Assembly: GCF_000321225.1 (NCBI RefSeq)
Contig: NW_004450459.1
Span: 2,089,819 to 2,153,818 of the forward strand
Direction of reading: 5' to 3'
DNA length: 64,000 nt
Source of the DNA: Odobenus rosmarus divergens
Lineage: Eukaryota; Chordata; Mammalia; Carnivora; Odobenidae
Positions within the stretch are counted from its first letter, which is position 1. Every line of letters begins with the position of its first letter. This document shows positions 48,451 to 59,594 of the stretch, one piece after another. The position numbers and the translations under genes are program-made. The notes below the pieces were generated by a model. That model saw nothing but the letters and a program-made list of their open reading frames with translations. It did no database searches and had not been told where the DNA came from.

Positions 48451-50404
48451 GAACGAATTAACAACTTCATAGTGGAACTTGGAGTCCCCCTCTTCTGTTT
48501 TCAGACAATTTTTGTATGCTCTCTGGATGTTAAAAAAAGCTATTCCACAATTGTCCAGGACCCATTTAATATCTCAGGGTGGCACCACAGCTGATTCCTG
48601 AGTTTTCCATCCGCAGGATATCAAAGAAAGCGTTCATTTGCTCTCTTGGCATGCCTGACTTTTTGGGGGGGAAAAAGTCTGAACACTAACATCTTTCTTC
48701 CGAGTTGTATTCTCCAAACCAGTATTCCAGGAGATGGAAATAGGTCATCTCAGCGGAGGTCAAGTAAATTTGGGAACTTACTGCCTTCAAAAGTCCTTTT
48801 TGGAGGTGTGCAACCTATTTTGGTTTATTGAAGGCTCAGAGAAATCTAGCGGTATAGAAACGTGCTTAATCCAGCATTTTCCGAACCAATGTGAACGTCG
48901 AACGCTTTTATCGTGACGCATGTATTCATATTCTGTGGCAATTTGTCATGATGGCACCAACTTGGGAAACCCTGAGAGCAGCCTTTCTACTGTTCCCTTT
49001 AGTTTTTGGTCATTCATGAATTTCCTTGTATAAGCAGCTTGATTTAAGCTAGGACTATTTCACGGCTTGATAAGTTCCCTGGATGATTCCTTTCCAATCA
49101 GATCATTATCCGCACCTAATCCATTTTTCTGTTTTAGACTGCCCCAATGTAAGAATTGATTTCTATGGCATTTCTTAAAGCTATATACACACCACCTTAC
49201 AAGACTTCCATTTTACTTTCTTGCTACTGATTACAGTGGCTATGACTTTTACTTTATAACATTTTGACACATTTGTATAGCTACATAGTTATAGAAATTT
49301 TCCAGCTGATCTGGTTGGCACTTAAGCTTTTCTAAAAAATACCTTATCTTAGAAATTGCTTGAATTTCTTGTCCTATCACAGCTGAACCATACTTTATTG
49401 GTACTTAGACCACTTAAAGTACAGAAGATTATATTCTTTCCTAACGCTTTGCACATAATAGACGCTATTTGGAGAGGTCAGTTGATCTCTGAGTGTGGTA
49501 TATCATCCTGTTGTCAACAGTACACATTGAAAATCTGTAAAATGTCTCTCTCGTGTTTTATTATTCGGACAGCAGCTTCTCACGCCTCTTCTAAGCAGAT
49601 CTACTAATGCTTCATCAACTTAAGATCAGAGTTGAGGCCTCGAGCTGAAAAATTACAAAGCTTCAGTTACTTGTCCTACTCCATAGGGGTTTATTTTAAA
49701 GCAGGCAGAGAACAGTGTTTGGATGGTCTGTCCTGCTGGACCTCACATGCTCAGCGTGCTTGCAGACAGCTGCAACCAAAGTTAGCAAGAGGCTAACGGG
49801 CTTTGACCTGACTGCGGAACACCATCAGTGATCTGCAGGGAACGCTGGGGCTGAAGCCAAAGGAGTTGACAGTTGTCTCCTTAGAAGCATTTCAGAACAA
49901 TTTCAGTGAGCTTGATTGTAACCTCTTTTTAAAATCTTCTGGTTTCAAATTTTGGAGACCAAGTAGTTGAATGAAGCTAATCTGAATAATGTCATAATAG
50001 CTCCATTTAGAACGCAAACAAAACAATACATTTAAAGGAGCTGTGAAATGAATGCTGTTTAGAAAAAAACAAAGTATCATTATTACTGGCATTGTTTTTA
50101 AATAACAGACCCAGATCTAAAAAGGAAATTGTGGCCATAAGACATATGGATAAAATTGACTGACCCAAGTTAAAAAAAAAAAAAAAAGTCATAAGTATTT
50201 TAACATATCATTTGTGGTTAGGCCATTTTATAGGTATGATAATTTAAAAAGATCGAGTATTGGCCTAAGAATAGCTCAATTAATGGAAGAGAATAAATAA
50301 ACCAGAAATTAATGGTACAAGAATTTAATATCAGATAACAGCAGTAATACAAATCAAAAGGGGATGAGAACATTATTGCATAGTGTCATGGTGACTGGAT
50401 AGCC
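48451..50404. other. Unclassified, mostly unique sequence
   Basis: Two kilobases without a Can-SINE or other clear repeat; short frames only. Confidence 0.4.
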
Positions 50405-50488
50405 ACAAAAATAATTATCCCCATCTTGTACTATATACTGGTGTTTCTAGGAAGGATTTGTATATTAGAACTAGGGTGCTTTTAGAGC

Positions 50489-50510
50489 TAAATAAATAAA
50501 TAAATAAATT
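50489..50510. repeat. (AAAT)n microsatellite
   Basis: Five AAAT units inside the L1. Confidence 0.85.
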
Positions 50511-50604
50511 CCAACTTAAACATTCAATAATAGGGAATTGCTTATGTAAATTATGGCACATTTATGAGATGAGATTGTAAACAGCTATTAAAAATTATGA
50601 TTCC

Positions 50605-50951
50605 TGTCTTAATCTGTTTAGGCTGCTATAGCAGAATATGATACATTGAGTGGCTTATAAACAACAGAAATTTATTTCTCACAATTCTGGATGCTTCCCC
50701 GGGTGAAGGCCTACGTGTCTGGGGAGCGACCACTTCCTGATTCACAAATGGCCGACTTCTCACAGTGTCCTCATGTAGGGGAAGGGGTGTGGGAGCTCTC
50801 TGGGGTCTCTTTTATAAAGGCACTAGTTCCATTCATGAGGGTCCCTATGACATAATCCCCTCCCAAAGGCCTCCTCTCTTAATACCATCACATTAGGGGT
50901 TAAGATTTCAACATATGAATCTTGGGGAACACAAACAATCAGCCTATAGCA
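50605..50951 (-). mobile_element. MaLR LTR (MST/THE1-like) inserted in an old L1
   Basis: Starts TGTCTTAATCTGTTTAGGCTG and ends CCTATAGCA, the reversed form of the MST/THE1 LTR, with acagaaatttatttctcaca internally. The flanks attcc (50600-50604) and attac (50952-50956) form a 5-bp duplication with one mismatch. L1 3' sequence runs on both sides. Confidence 0.75.
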
Positions 50952-51015
50952 ATTACAAAGAGTATTTGGGAGTGAAAAAATATATGGACATAGTGTTAAG
51001 TGAAAAGGGTGAACT

Positions 51016-52400
51016 ATAGCACAATTCATGCACTTATATCACTTAAGAAAATCCTTGCAGAAAACCCTAAATAACAATCGTTTAAAGTAGGTAGAAGCTT
51101 ATTTCTCTGCTAAAGTAACATCCATTTGGCTGTCCAGTGCTCGTATGGTACTAGCCCACATATATTAATCTTGTTGTTCCACTATGCATGGATTCAACCT
51201 CAAAGCTGAATATGAAAACATCTGTGTTTCAGGCAGAAGGAGGAAGGGAGCTGAAGGAAAAAAGTCAAAAGGTACTTGTGCTGTCTTTAAAGGACGATTC
51301 TCAGATGTTGCCACAGGACCATTCCGCTTTGTTCTCTCTGGCCTGAGCTTAGTCAAGTGGCCGCTCCTAGTTGCAAGGAAAGCTGGGAAATGTAGTCTCC
51401 AGTCTGAATGGTCATCTGTGTTGCCAACAGTCAGAGGCTCTGTCATCATAGGAAGGGAGAAGGGATTTTGGAGGATGACCAAAAATCTGTTTTAACACCA
51501 TTTTATAACCATGTAAAAAAGCAAAAAGGGAAAAGAATGGAAGGAAATAAACCTCTGGAAGAGAGTATGTCATGGAAGGAAGGATACTCAATTCCTATAT
51601 TCCTATATTTGCTTGTTTGTTGATTTTAAACTCCCTTCCTGCGTTGTACCACCAAAAAGAGTTCCTTTTTTCCTGGCCTCTCCTCTTCACGTTGTCCTCA
51701 CTTTGTTTAGCTCCGGTCTTCTGGATTTCCCTCTGCAAATACTTAAGTCCTATATGTCTTCTCCTCTTTTTATTATGCAGAGCAGTTCAACTCTGCCTCA
51801 GTTTATATAGGTGCAGAACAACAAAAAACTCCTTAAAAGGTAAGGAGATCCCCTCTTCTTCAAGGCAATAATATTTTGTTATTTCGGCTTATAGGCCATA
51901 TTTTCCACAAAAGGAAGCCATAGCAAGTCACAGGGATAGTATTACAAACAGTTAATCACTGTGCCCAGCTTGCCCACAAACTGTTAGAGGAAAATCGGCT
52001 CTACTCATAACCTGGAGCTGAGGCAGCAGCCTGAAGGTCTTTGGCCCCGTTTTCTCCAAGGGGTTGCTGGTTGGACCAGAGATAAGCATCTAATTCAAGA
52101 ATAGCCTGGAGAAAGGAGCATAGTCTAAAGGTGTAATAATGAAGGTGAGCTTGGCCATTTAGAGAATATATTCTGAAGGCAAGGAGAGAGATGTGAGGTG
52201 TTATGAGGCCCAATAAAAATGCACCAATAAAGGAGGGGTCATCGTGTTTCCTTGTGGAGATTCCAGAATTTCTCGGGAAATTTGTGTGTGTTTTCTCAAA
52301 GTTGATTCCCTAGAAAAATAAGTTGAGAAACTGAGAAACCAGGGACAAGTATTATAAGTCTCCTGTGAGAATTAAAGCTCAACAATCAACATGGACACAC
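51016..52400. other. Unclassified; part looks repeat-derived
   Basis: gcaaggaaagctgggaaatg near 51376 is reminiscent of a widespread mammalian repeat that I cannot name. Confidence 0.35.
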
Positions 52401-52911
52401 TACTGGATCCACGGGAGGTACTGAAGTCAAGTTGAAAGAAAGAACAAGAAACATTGATATGTGGAGTCCAAGGTTAAGGTTGCTATTTTCAGGAACAGGA
52501 CAGGAACATGTAGAAGCAAAGTGGTCATAATCCAACCAGTGAGTCCTGCTTATAGCTGTGGCTGCATTTTAAGTATATTTTTGTGGCCCGATCTCTTGTT
52601 AATGATGAGTTATTGTTGCAAATAAAAAAATTAAGTTTATATACATAGTATGATCTATACAAATCCTAGGAGTAGTATTCCAAGAAATGTTTTGGAAACA
52701 AAATGAGTCCTTAAATTAGCGATTTTCAGGCACCATTCTATGAAGTGTTATAAACATTGCTAGGATATCTGAATGTTAAATTACTTGAATATTGCCTAAT
52801 AATGTTCGCTGGTGTTTCAGTGTGTGAATATTCACTATAGGCTACAGATATTTGTAAATATTATAACAGAAAAATACAGAGAGAAAAAGAAGTGTATGCT
52901 GTGGAGTACTA

Positions 52912-53118
52912 TTGTATGAAATCAGAGAAAAAGATTCAAGATCTGAATTATCCAAAGCAATATCAATTTCAATAGCAAAACCACAGTCAGGTCAAGCAGA
53001 CAAAATATTTTCAAAAGTCCAACTTTTGGACATACTTTTAGCAATGAGACCAACATCAATGCAAAAGGAAAGAAAATTTTCTATGTTGAACAGGCAACTA
53101 ATTACAGGTAAACTTTGA
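52912..53118 (+). pseudogene. Possible hAT transposase C-terminal relic
   Basis: The frame ends in LLDILLAMRPTSMQKERKFS followed by MLNRQLITGKL and a stop. The spacing DIL-x3-(R)PTS-x3-ER-x-FS resembles the dimerisation motif near the C-terminus of hAT transposases and their domesticated relatives. The open frame is only 68 codons and starts with TTG. No upstream catalytic region was found, and CAG/GTAAAC near the end also looks like a splice donor. It may be a relic, an exon of a hAT-derived gene, or chance. Confidence 0.3.
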
Positions 53119-53354
53119 AGTTTTACTCTAAGAATGATAATTTTAAATATTAAATACTTGTGGCATTCTCTTTTAATTTTGAAAGTTATTTTTATTTGAC
53201 ATTTATTTTGTGTCATTCTTGCCTTCTTCTAGTGTTTTCTTATGGTCAGAGATTATTTTTACATGTTTTATATATTTACATGTTAACATATACCTCCTAG
53301 ATGTCATACATATTTACATGTTAATATATCAAGGCCATAATAATAATAACCTTA

Positions 53355-53470
53355 GGGGCACCTGGCTGGCTCAGTCCGTAGAGCATGCGACTCTTGACCT
53401 CAGGGTCGTGAATTCAACCCCCATGTTGTGCATGGAGCCTACTTAAATAAATAAAATAAAATAAAATAAA
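53355..53470 (+). mobile_element. Older Can-SINE, plus strand
   Basis: ggggcacctggctggctcag to an (AAATA)n tail; flanks aataacctta at 53345 and 53472. Confidence 0.9.
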
Positions 53471-53502
53471 AAATAACCTTAATTTAATATTATATCATTT
53501 TT

Positions 53503-53667
53503 GGGCGCCTGGGTGGCTCAGATGGTTAAGCGTCTGCCTTCGGCTCAGGTCATGATCCCGGGGTCCTGGGATACCCCACATCGGGCTCCCTGCTCCTTGG
53601 GAGCCTGCTTCTCCCTCTGCTTCTCTCTCTCTCTCTCTCTCTCATGAATAAATAAATAAAAAAAATC
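53503..53667 (+). mobile_element. Can-SINE close behind the previous one
   Basis: Perfect 20-bp flanks tttaatattatatcattttt (53483-53502 and 53668-53687). Body shortened; CT-rich tail. Confidence 0.95.
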
Positions 53668-53689
53668 TTTAATATTATATCATTTTTAT

Positions 53690-54990
53690 AGAAAAACCTC
53701 TGAAAATTTTTGTATATCACAGAAAAATGATTCATTGCTTATTAGTGAACAACACATAAATAAAGCCCTGTCAATACAGACAACGTTTGATTTCAGAATT
53801 CTTGGGAAGTTCAAGGAATTCTGATTTCTTGTTTCTGAATCCTAAAGATGAATAATTGTTGGGGATTTAGCAGGTCATGGCGAGAGCCACAGAAACAAGG
53901 ACAAAAGGCAGTAAGCCACCATGGAGGTGGGAGGTGGAGCACATCCTGTGGCCCCCTGCAGTGAGTCTTGCCCTACACCCAGGAGTTGTTGTGGGCTTTC
54001 TGGTCAACCAGGCAGCGTTCCTGTGTCCTTGAACCCCATACCACGTGTAATGAACTTCCCGTTCCTTTCATAAGAATTCTCTTATCTTTATCACGACATG
54101 TAACCTTATTGTAAATTACTGGAGGTAATTTGAGGGTATCAAAAGACCCTAACTTGCACAGAAATTTAGAATTAAAGGATCAATCAGGGCGCGATTGAAG
54201 AGCATTAGCATTGATTTTCAAGGAGGTACAATCGATGAACAAGAAATGATCTTATTTCCCCCTCCTGATTGAATAGCTTTACTTACATGAAAATACGGTA
54301 TAATCCTAGGCTCTGCTAGGTCAGAACACTACGCTACCTTGGAGGCCCAGTTCTGGCCTCTGCCCGATGTCAGCATTGTTCAACAGGCTGCGCGATGGCA
54401 CTGATTTTCCAGGTAGCACTGGAATACAAAATTCCAGTGGAATACAAAATTATTTCTTTGGTGTGGAGTCATTGTCAGAGAGAATGCCGGCACCTCCAAA
54501 ACAGAACTAAATATTGAAAAGGCGCGCGATGTCTGGAACTCAGGAAGGGTTTGACAACATCACCAGGCACCTTTCTTCAATTACAACTCACACGCTGCCT
54601 TACTATTTGTGTTATCATGCATCTCTCCATAGTCTGAATGAGTTATTTCTTTACTCATTTTTTTCTGTCCCTTGCTCTTTTGAGTCACGGCCAAAAGAAA
54701 TTTTGTATCATAGATCAAAGTGCCCCCAAATGAAAATGATGTATTCATTTCCACATCTATTTATAATTAATTTTTTTTCTTTTATTGAAAGGGCAATGAA
54801 GTTCATTTTAAAATCACCTATGTCTCAACATGACTATTTTCTCTTTGGAGTATTAGACCCTACATGCCCACAAAATTTGTATGTATGTCAGTCAATCCCA
54901 GGCAACTTTGTTATATTTTAGTATTTCATTTTAATTAAATATGAATACCATTCTTCATTTTTAGGTTATTTACTGTTGGGATGCAAAACT
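53690..54990. other. Unclassified non-coding sequence
   Basis: A 135-codon frame at 54514-54921 has no recognisable domain and ordinary AT-rich composition; not called as a gene. Confidence 0.4.
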
Positions 54991-54994
54991 ACCC

Positions 54995-55344
54995 TATACA
55001 TTAAAAGTAAGGTTTCACCAAACTTTTTCTGAAAAGGGCCAGCTAGTAAATATTTTAGGTTTTGCAGGTCATATAGTTTCTGTCAGAATTATTCAACTCT
55101 GCCTTTGTAGCATGAAAGCAGCCACAGATGATATATAAATGAAAGAGTGTGGCTATATTCTAATAAAAATTTGCCCATGGACACTGAAATTTAAACTTCA
55201 TATCATTTTTATGTGTCACAAAATATTCTTCTGTTAAATATTTTTCAAGCATTTAAAAATGTAAAAACCACGTATGTGGGCCGTACAAAAACAAATCGTG
55301 GGCTGGATTTGACCCAAGGGCTGTAGTTTGATGCCCTATGTACT
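54995..55344 (+). mobile_element. Non-autonomous hAT-type DNA transposon, longer form
   Basis: caccaaactttttctgaaaag, gggccagctagtaaatattt, cctttgtagcatgaaagcag, ttgacccaagggctgtagtt. The family seen at 37680-37904, here with an internal AT-rich segment. Confidence 0.75.
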
Positions 55345-57515
55345 ATGCCAGATTCATACATACTATAAATACTTTCAACATGATGGTTTCTATCCACTTT
55401 TACTGGTAAAGAACGAATATTACGGTGTTAGTAGTACCAGAAATTCAGTTTTATAGGTAAATCTCTGACAGTTTTGAATTCACTTACTTATATACTCTGC
55501 TACTGCGTATCAGGATGATAGGGAAATAATAACTAGCTTTCATTTGAGTCAAAGTGGCTTAGTTAATCAGATACAGAAATAAAATTGGATTAATAATGCT
55601 TCCCTCTCATTCTCAAAGGAGAATTGAAAGAAGTATTTAGTGATTTTACATCATATGAGAAGTAAAATTGCTATATAAATATGGAATTTAATAAGGCATG
55701 TGGACCTGGCTTTAATCAAACCCAACTGTGAATGTCTAGATTCACACAAAGGAGACTGCAGGGTGATTGCTTACTTTACCAAGAGGACATGCTTGTATCC
55801 CTTTATTCAACAGTCTCAATGAGTACATTTAAAATATAATTTGGTTTGCACACAGCTTTCCTATAATTTATCACATAAAATGAAGAACTTTAAAATGATA
55901 CAAAAATATCTATAAAATTTTCACCCACCCACTCTCTACCATGCACATGCAAAAGCACAAATTAAAATCTAAAAAAAAAAATCTATCATCTGGTTCCACC
56001 TTCAAAATGATCAGTGGAGCCCCGGAAGGCCTCTAGCTGTCACCCTACGAAGATGTTTTTCCATGCATCAAAGAAGCCATTTGGTATACATGAAGCAGAG
56101 TTTATTTGCATATTGAATGTTTACATTTAGAAAATTTCAAAATGCCAGAAAACAATCCTTTTAGCCTCATCCCTTCCTAAGTCTGCCGTCTGGACCAGCC
56201 TTTCCCTCTTCTGCTCTCCACTTCAGCCATCGTTGAACCCAAAAACCTTTCCAGCCTGGCTTTAACTGCGAACCGGGACTGAACTTCTAGCCACGGATGA
56301 TTTGCTCCCTTTGCCTTTGGCAACATTAGGTTTGTGGCAGCCTCTAGATAACATATGTTGGTGCTTGCTGTGAACTGGCTGCTTTCTCAGTGGTGGCAAA
56401 ACTTTTGCTTCTCTTGCATGTTTTTAACATGAATTGTAAAGTGGAAACCCCTACACGTATCAAGTGAGAATAAAGGGACTAGTCTAAATTTGGGCTGGGT
56501 TCCACTTGCTCCTATGTGGTAGTAGAGCCATTAGGGGTGACGTGGCGGCGGGGGGGGGTTGGAGCCAAATTCTGCCACTTATCTTAAGGGTGTAATTCTG
56601 GTAGAAAAATCTCAATCTTCATAAATCTCCTTCCATGCTTCCAATTAGATATTTTGCATTTGCTCTGTTGAGTCTGACCCTTTGAATTCTCTTCATTTCT
56701 GGCTTAGCTAGAACTAGATCATGCCAACACAAAACTGATCCAGGCTCAAGTGGGATATTCATTTACTTTCTAAAGGAAAATTAGACTTTAACATTCCAGA
56801 TTTCCACAGAACACTTTATCTGACATTAAAGCTTACCCTTATTAAAGTCCTTACTGGCAAACAATTTTACAGATGTGGAAAGTACTACAGACAAGTAATT
56901 TTCCTAAAAGTTGTCAGAGAATCCTGGATGCCTTGAATTTGAGTATCTTGCTTATCCTTTTGAGTTACTCCTCAGCTTAGATTAAAAAAAAAAAAAAAAG
57001 TAAAGTTAAATAGATTTTCCTTAAGGCTGACAAATCTCTTTGGACATTCCAGAACATTCCAAAAAACACTGTTAGAAATAGCACAGCTTTTTTTTATTCC
57101 TCTTGAAATTTCTATACCGAGTTTTCATTTTTTACCTTAAAACATAAAATAGCCTCTTAAGTATAATTTACCTAACTGGAATTTGACTTTTTTTATCTTC
57201 TATTTAAAGTGATATTTCAGATGGTTTCTCAAAGGTTCACTTTTACATCAAGTATTTAACAGGACTCACTTTTCACTTTCCAGGTGAAGCCACTTCTATA
57301 GAGTGAGTTTCAGAAACAGACATAAAAGTTTAGATCTTATATTCAAGGCTTAGACCATCGAACCATACGATCTCTGAAAAGTGTATAGGAAATGATGCAC
57401 ACAATAATATTTCCTTTAAGTAATACTTTGTTTGTTTCTATAATACCCACAGAAATTTTTAATTCATAGTATTAACACCCTATATATATATCTCCAGATT
57501 CATAAAATGATCAGA
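55345..57515. other. Unclassified, largely repeat-free
   Basis: Two kilobases without a Can-SINE; a run of G at 56547-56560 and A at 56982. No gene recognised. Confidence 0.4.
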
Positions 57516-57528
57516 TGTTGAGATTCTT

Positions 57529-57729
57529 TTTTTTTTTTTAAGATTTTATTTATTTATTTGACAGAGAGAGAGACAGAGAGAGCAGGAACACAAGCAGGGG
57601 GAGTGGGAGGGGGAGAAGCAGGCCCTCCGCCGAGCAGGGAGCCCGATGTGGGACTCGATCCCAGGACCCTGGGATCATGACCTGAGCCGAAGGCAGACGC
57701 CCAACGACTGAGCCACCCAGGCGCCCAGT
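57529..57729 (-). mobile_element. Can-SINE
   Basis: Flanks tgttgagattctt at 57516-57528 and 57730-57742. Confidence 0.96.
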
Positions 57730-57859
57730 TGTTGAGATTCTTACTAGACCAAGAACCAGAGAGAATAATAAATAGACATGTAGCTTTACAAATTCTTAGG
57801 GAAGAAAGGAAACTGTTATGTAGAATTGACCAGAAACGTGGAGATGAACAATAGAACCT

Positions 57860-57985
57860 AGAATATTAAGGTGATGATTGTTCATCAGAAGTCTAAAATA
57901 TCACTGAACTCTACCTCTGAAACTAATAATACACTATATGTTAATTGAGTTTAAATAAAATAAAAATAAAAAAAGAAATTAAAAA
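57860..57985 (+). mobile_element. Carnivore L1 3' end, truncated
   Basis: cactgaactctacctctgaa and aatacactatatgttaattg followed by taaataaaataaaaataaaa. Confidence 0.75.
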
Positions 57986-58073
57986 AAGAAGACTAAACTA
58001 AAGAAAGGCAGGCAAGAACCAGAATTGTGAGTCCTAATTACAATGACATTTTCTAAGAAGTAAGACTGAGCAG

Positions 58074-58263
58074 CCACCACATCTTCTACACAGTTGGAAT
58101 AATGTCCTATGCCCCTCAATTGGGGTTTGTTTCATGTTTTCCCACGATTCGACTGGAGTCACGGGTTTGAGGAGAGAATACCATAGAGGCGAAGTACTGT
58201 TGTCATTGCAGCCTAAGTTATCCTCTTAAACATATAAATAACCCTCGCTTCTTGCTTTGAACC
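58074..58263 (+). repeat. 190-bp duplicated segment, copy 1 (probable source)
   Basis: It is identical to 60031-60220 except at one base (a at 58170, c at 60127), in the same orientation and 1957 bp apart. The content is an antisense fragment of an old L1ME-like element: the reverse complement resembles 10320-10440 and 2570-2690. L1ME-like sequence seems to continue to the left of the shared block, so this is probably the original copy. Confidence 0.9.
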
Positions 58264-58514
58264 GCCCAGTTCAAAATTTCAAAGAATTTCTTCAGTATAT
58301 TAGTAAAGTTATATCAACTGTTCATAGAAATTGCATTGGATATGGTATGAAATGGTTTAACTTTCACGTCTCAGTGGTTAAGAGTGAGATGCTTTATTGC
58401 ATTCAGGTGTGCAGGTCGCTACATCTGGGGTTAGAGAGTGTTCAGACATATTGAGGTAAGTTCGAGAGGAGAAATGTATCTTGTCAGACAATAAAAATAT
58501 TGATTATATTTCTG
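58264..58514. other. Flank of duplicated copy 1
   Basis: An open frame at 58257-58454 has no domain. Possibly further L1-derived DNA. Confidence 0.3.
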
Positions 58515-58620
58515 GATCCATCACTGAGGCACTGTATTTGTTTTCTTGTGTTTCAGTTTTTTCATCTATAAAATACTTGAATTAAATCTCTAAAATCCCT
58601 TCTAGAATTTAATTCAATAT
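58515..58620 (+). mobile_element. MIR-like fragment
   Basis: tcagttttttcatctataaaa and tctaaaatcccttctagaat. Confidence 0.55.
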
Positions 58621-58857
58621 ATTTTGAGAATTTAAAAATGGGAAGAAGTTGGTTTATTCATCAGGTGTCAGGACTGATATGAATGAACAACTGCAGTTTC
58701 TACAGTTAAAATGACCAAAAAACTACAAGTACAAAAAGAGGACACATAGAAAGAATATTTGTTTCCAAGGATTAGGAGCCAGGCAGAAAACATTAATAGC
58801 AATCCTTAACAACTTGGCTAGAGTGCGCTTGACCTGAGTTTGTAGGACATGTATCTT

Positions 58858-59058
58858 TTTTTTTTTTTTTAAGATTTTATTTATTTATTTGACAGAGAGA
58901 GACACAGAGAGAGAGGGAACACAAGCAGGGGTAGTGGGAGAGGGAGAAGCAGGCTTCCCGCGGAGCAGGGAGCCCGATGCGGGGCTCGATCCCAGGACCC
59001 TGGGATCATGACTTGAGCCGAAGGCGGACGCTTAATGACTGAGCCACCCAGGCGCCCC
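58858..59058 (-). mobile_element. Can-SINE
   Basis: Flanks tgtaggacatgtatctt (58841-58857) and tgtaggacacgtatctt (59059-59075) differ at one base. Confidence 0.96.
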
Positions 59059-59251
59059 TGTAGGACACGTATCTTAACAAAACAAAACTCTTTTGACAAC
59101 CTATCCCCTTCCTGCCTCAACCCCATTTCCTTGCTTCTCATTCGCAGCAAATATGCTGAAAAGAGAAGTCTTTATTTTCTAGCTCCATAATCTTATTGCC
59201 ATTGGGTTGCTGACACACTCAACAACTCCCTCCTTCCTCCTTGTGTCCTCT

Positions 59252-59446
59252 TTTTCTTTTTTTTCCAAGGGTTTTATTTATTTGTCAGAAAGAAAGAGAG
59301 AACTCAAGCAGGCGGAGCGGCAGGCAGAGGGAGAAGCAGACTCCCCACTGAGCAGGGAGCCTGATGCAGGACTAGATCCCAGGATCCTGGGATCATGACC
59401 TGAGCCAAAGGCAGATGCTTAACTGACTGAGCCACCCAGGCGGCCC
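59252..59446 (-). mobile_element. Can-SINE
   Basis: Flanks tccttgtgtcctct (59238) and tccttgcgtcttct (59447) differ at two bases. Confidence 0.93.
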
Positions 59447-59594
59447 TCCTTGCGTCTTCTTGAGCCCAGTTCTCTTGTGCTGCCTGCCTCAATATATGCA
59501 GTTCCCATCTCTGGTTCCTTCTCCCCTTCCCGTTCTCTCAGTCCTGGAGTGGGATGGAATCCTGTCTTCTCTACCTACGCTACTCTCTGTTCCC

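Larger units (their letters stand above)
50405..51015 (+). mobile_element. Old L1 3' region split by an LTR
   Basis: aattatggcacatttatgag and gtaaacagctattaaaaatt on the left; atatggacatagtgttaagt and aaagggtgaactatagc on the right of the LTR. Confidence 0.6.

Noticed and set aside
51184..51495. Overlapping 103- and 105-codon frames on opposite strands
   Set aside because: Likely chance frames in repeat-like sequence; no family recognised.
54514..54921. 135-codon plus-strand open frame
   Set aside because: No recognisable domain, low-complexity AT-rich composition and no promoter or splice context.
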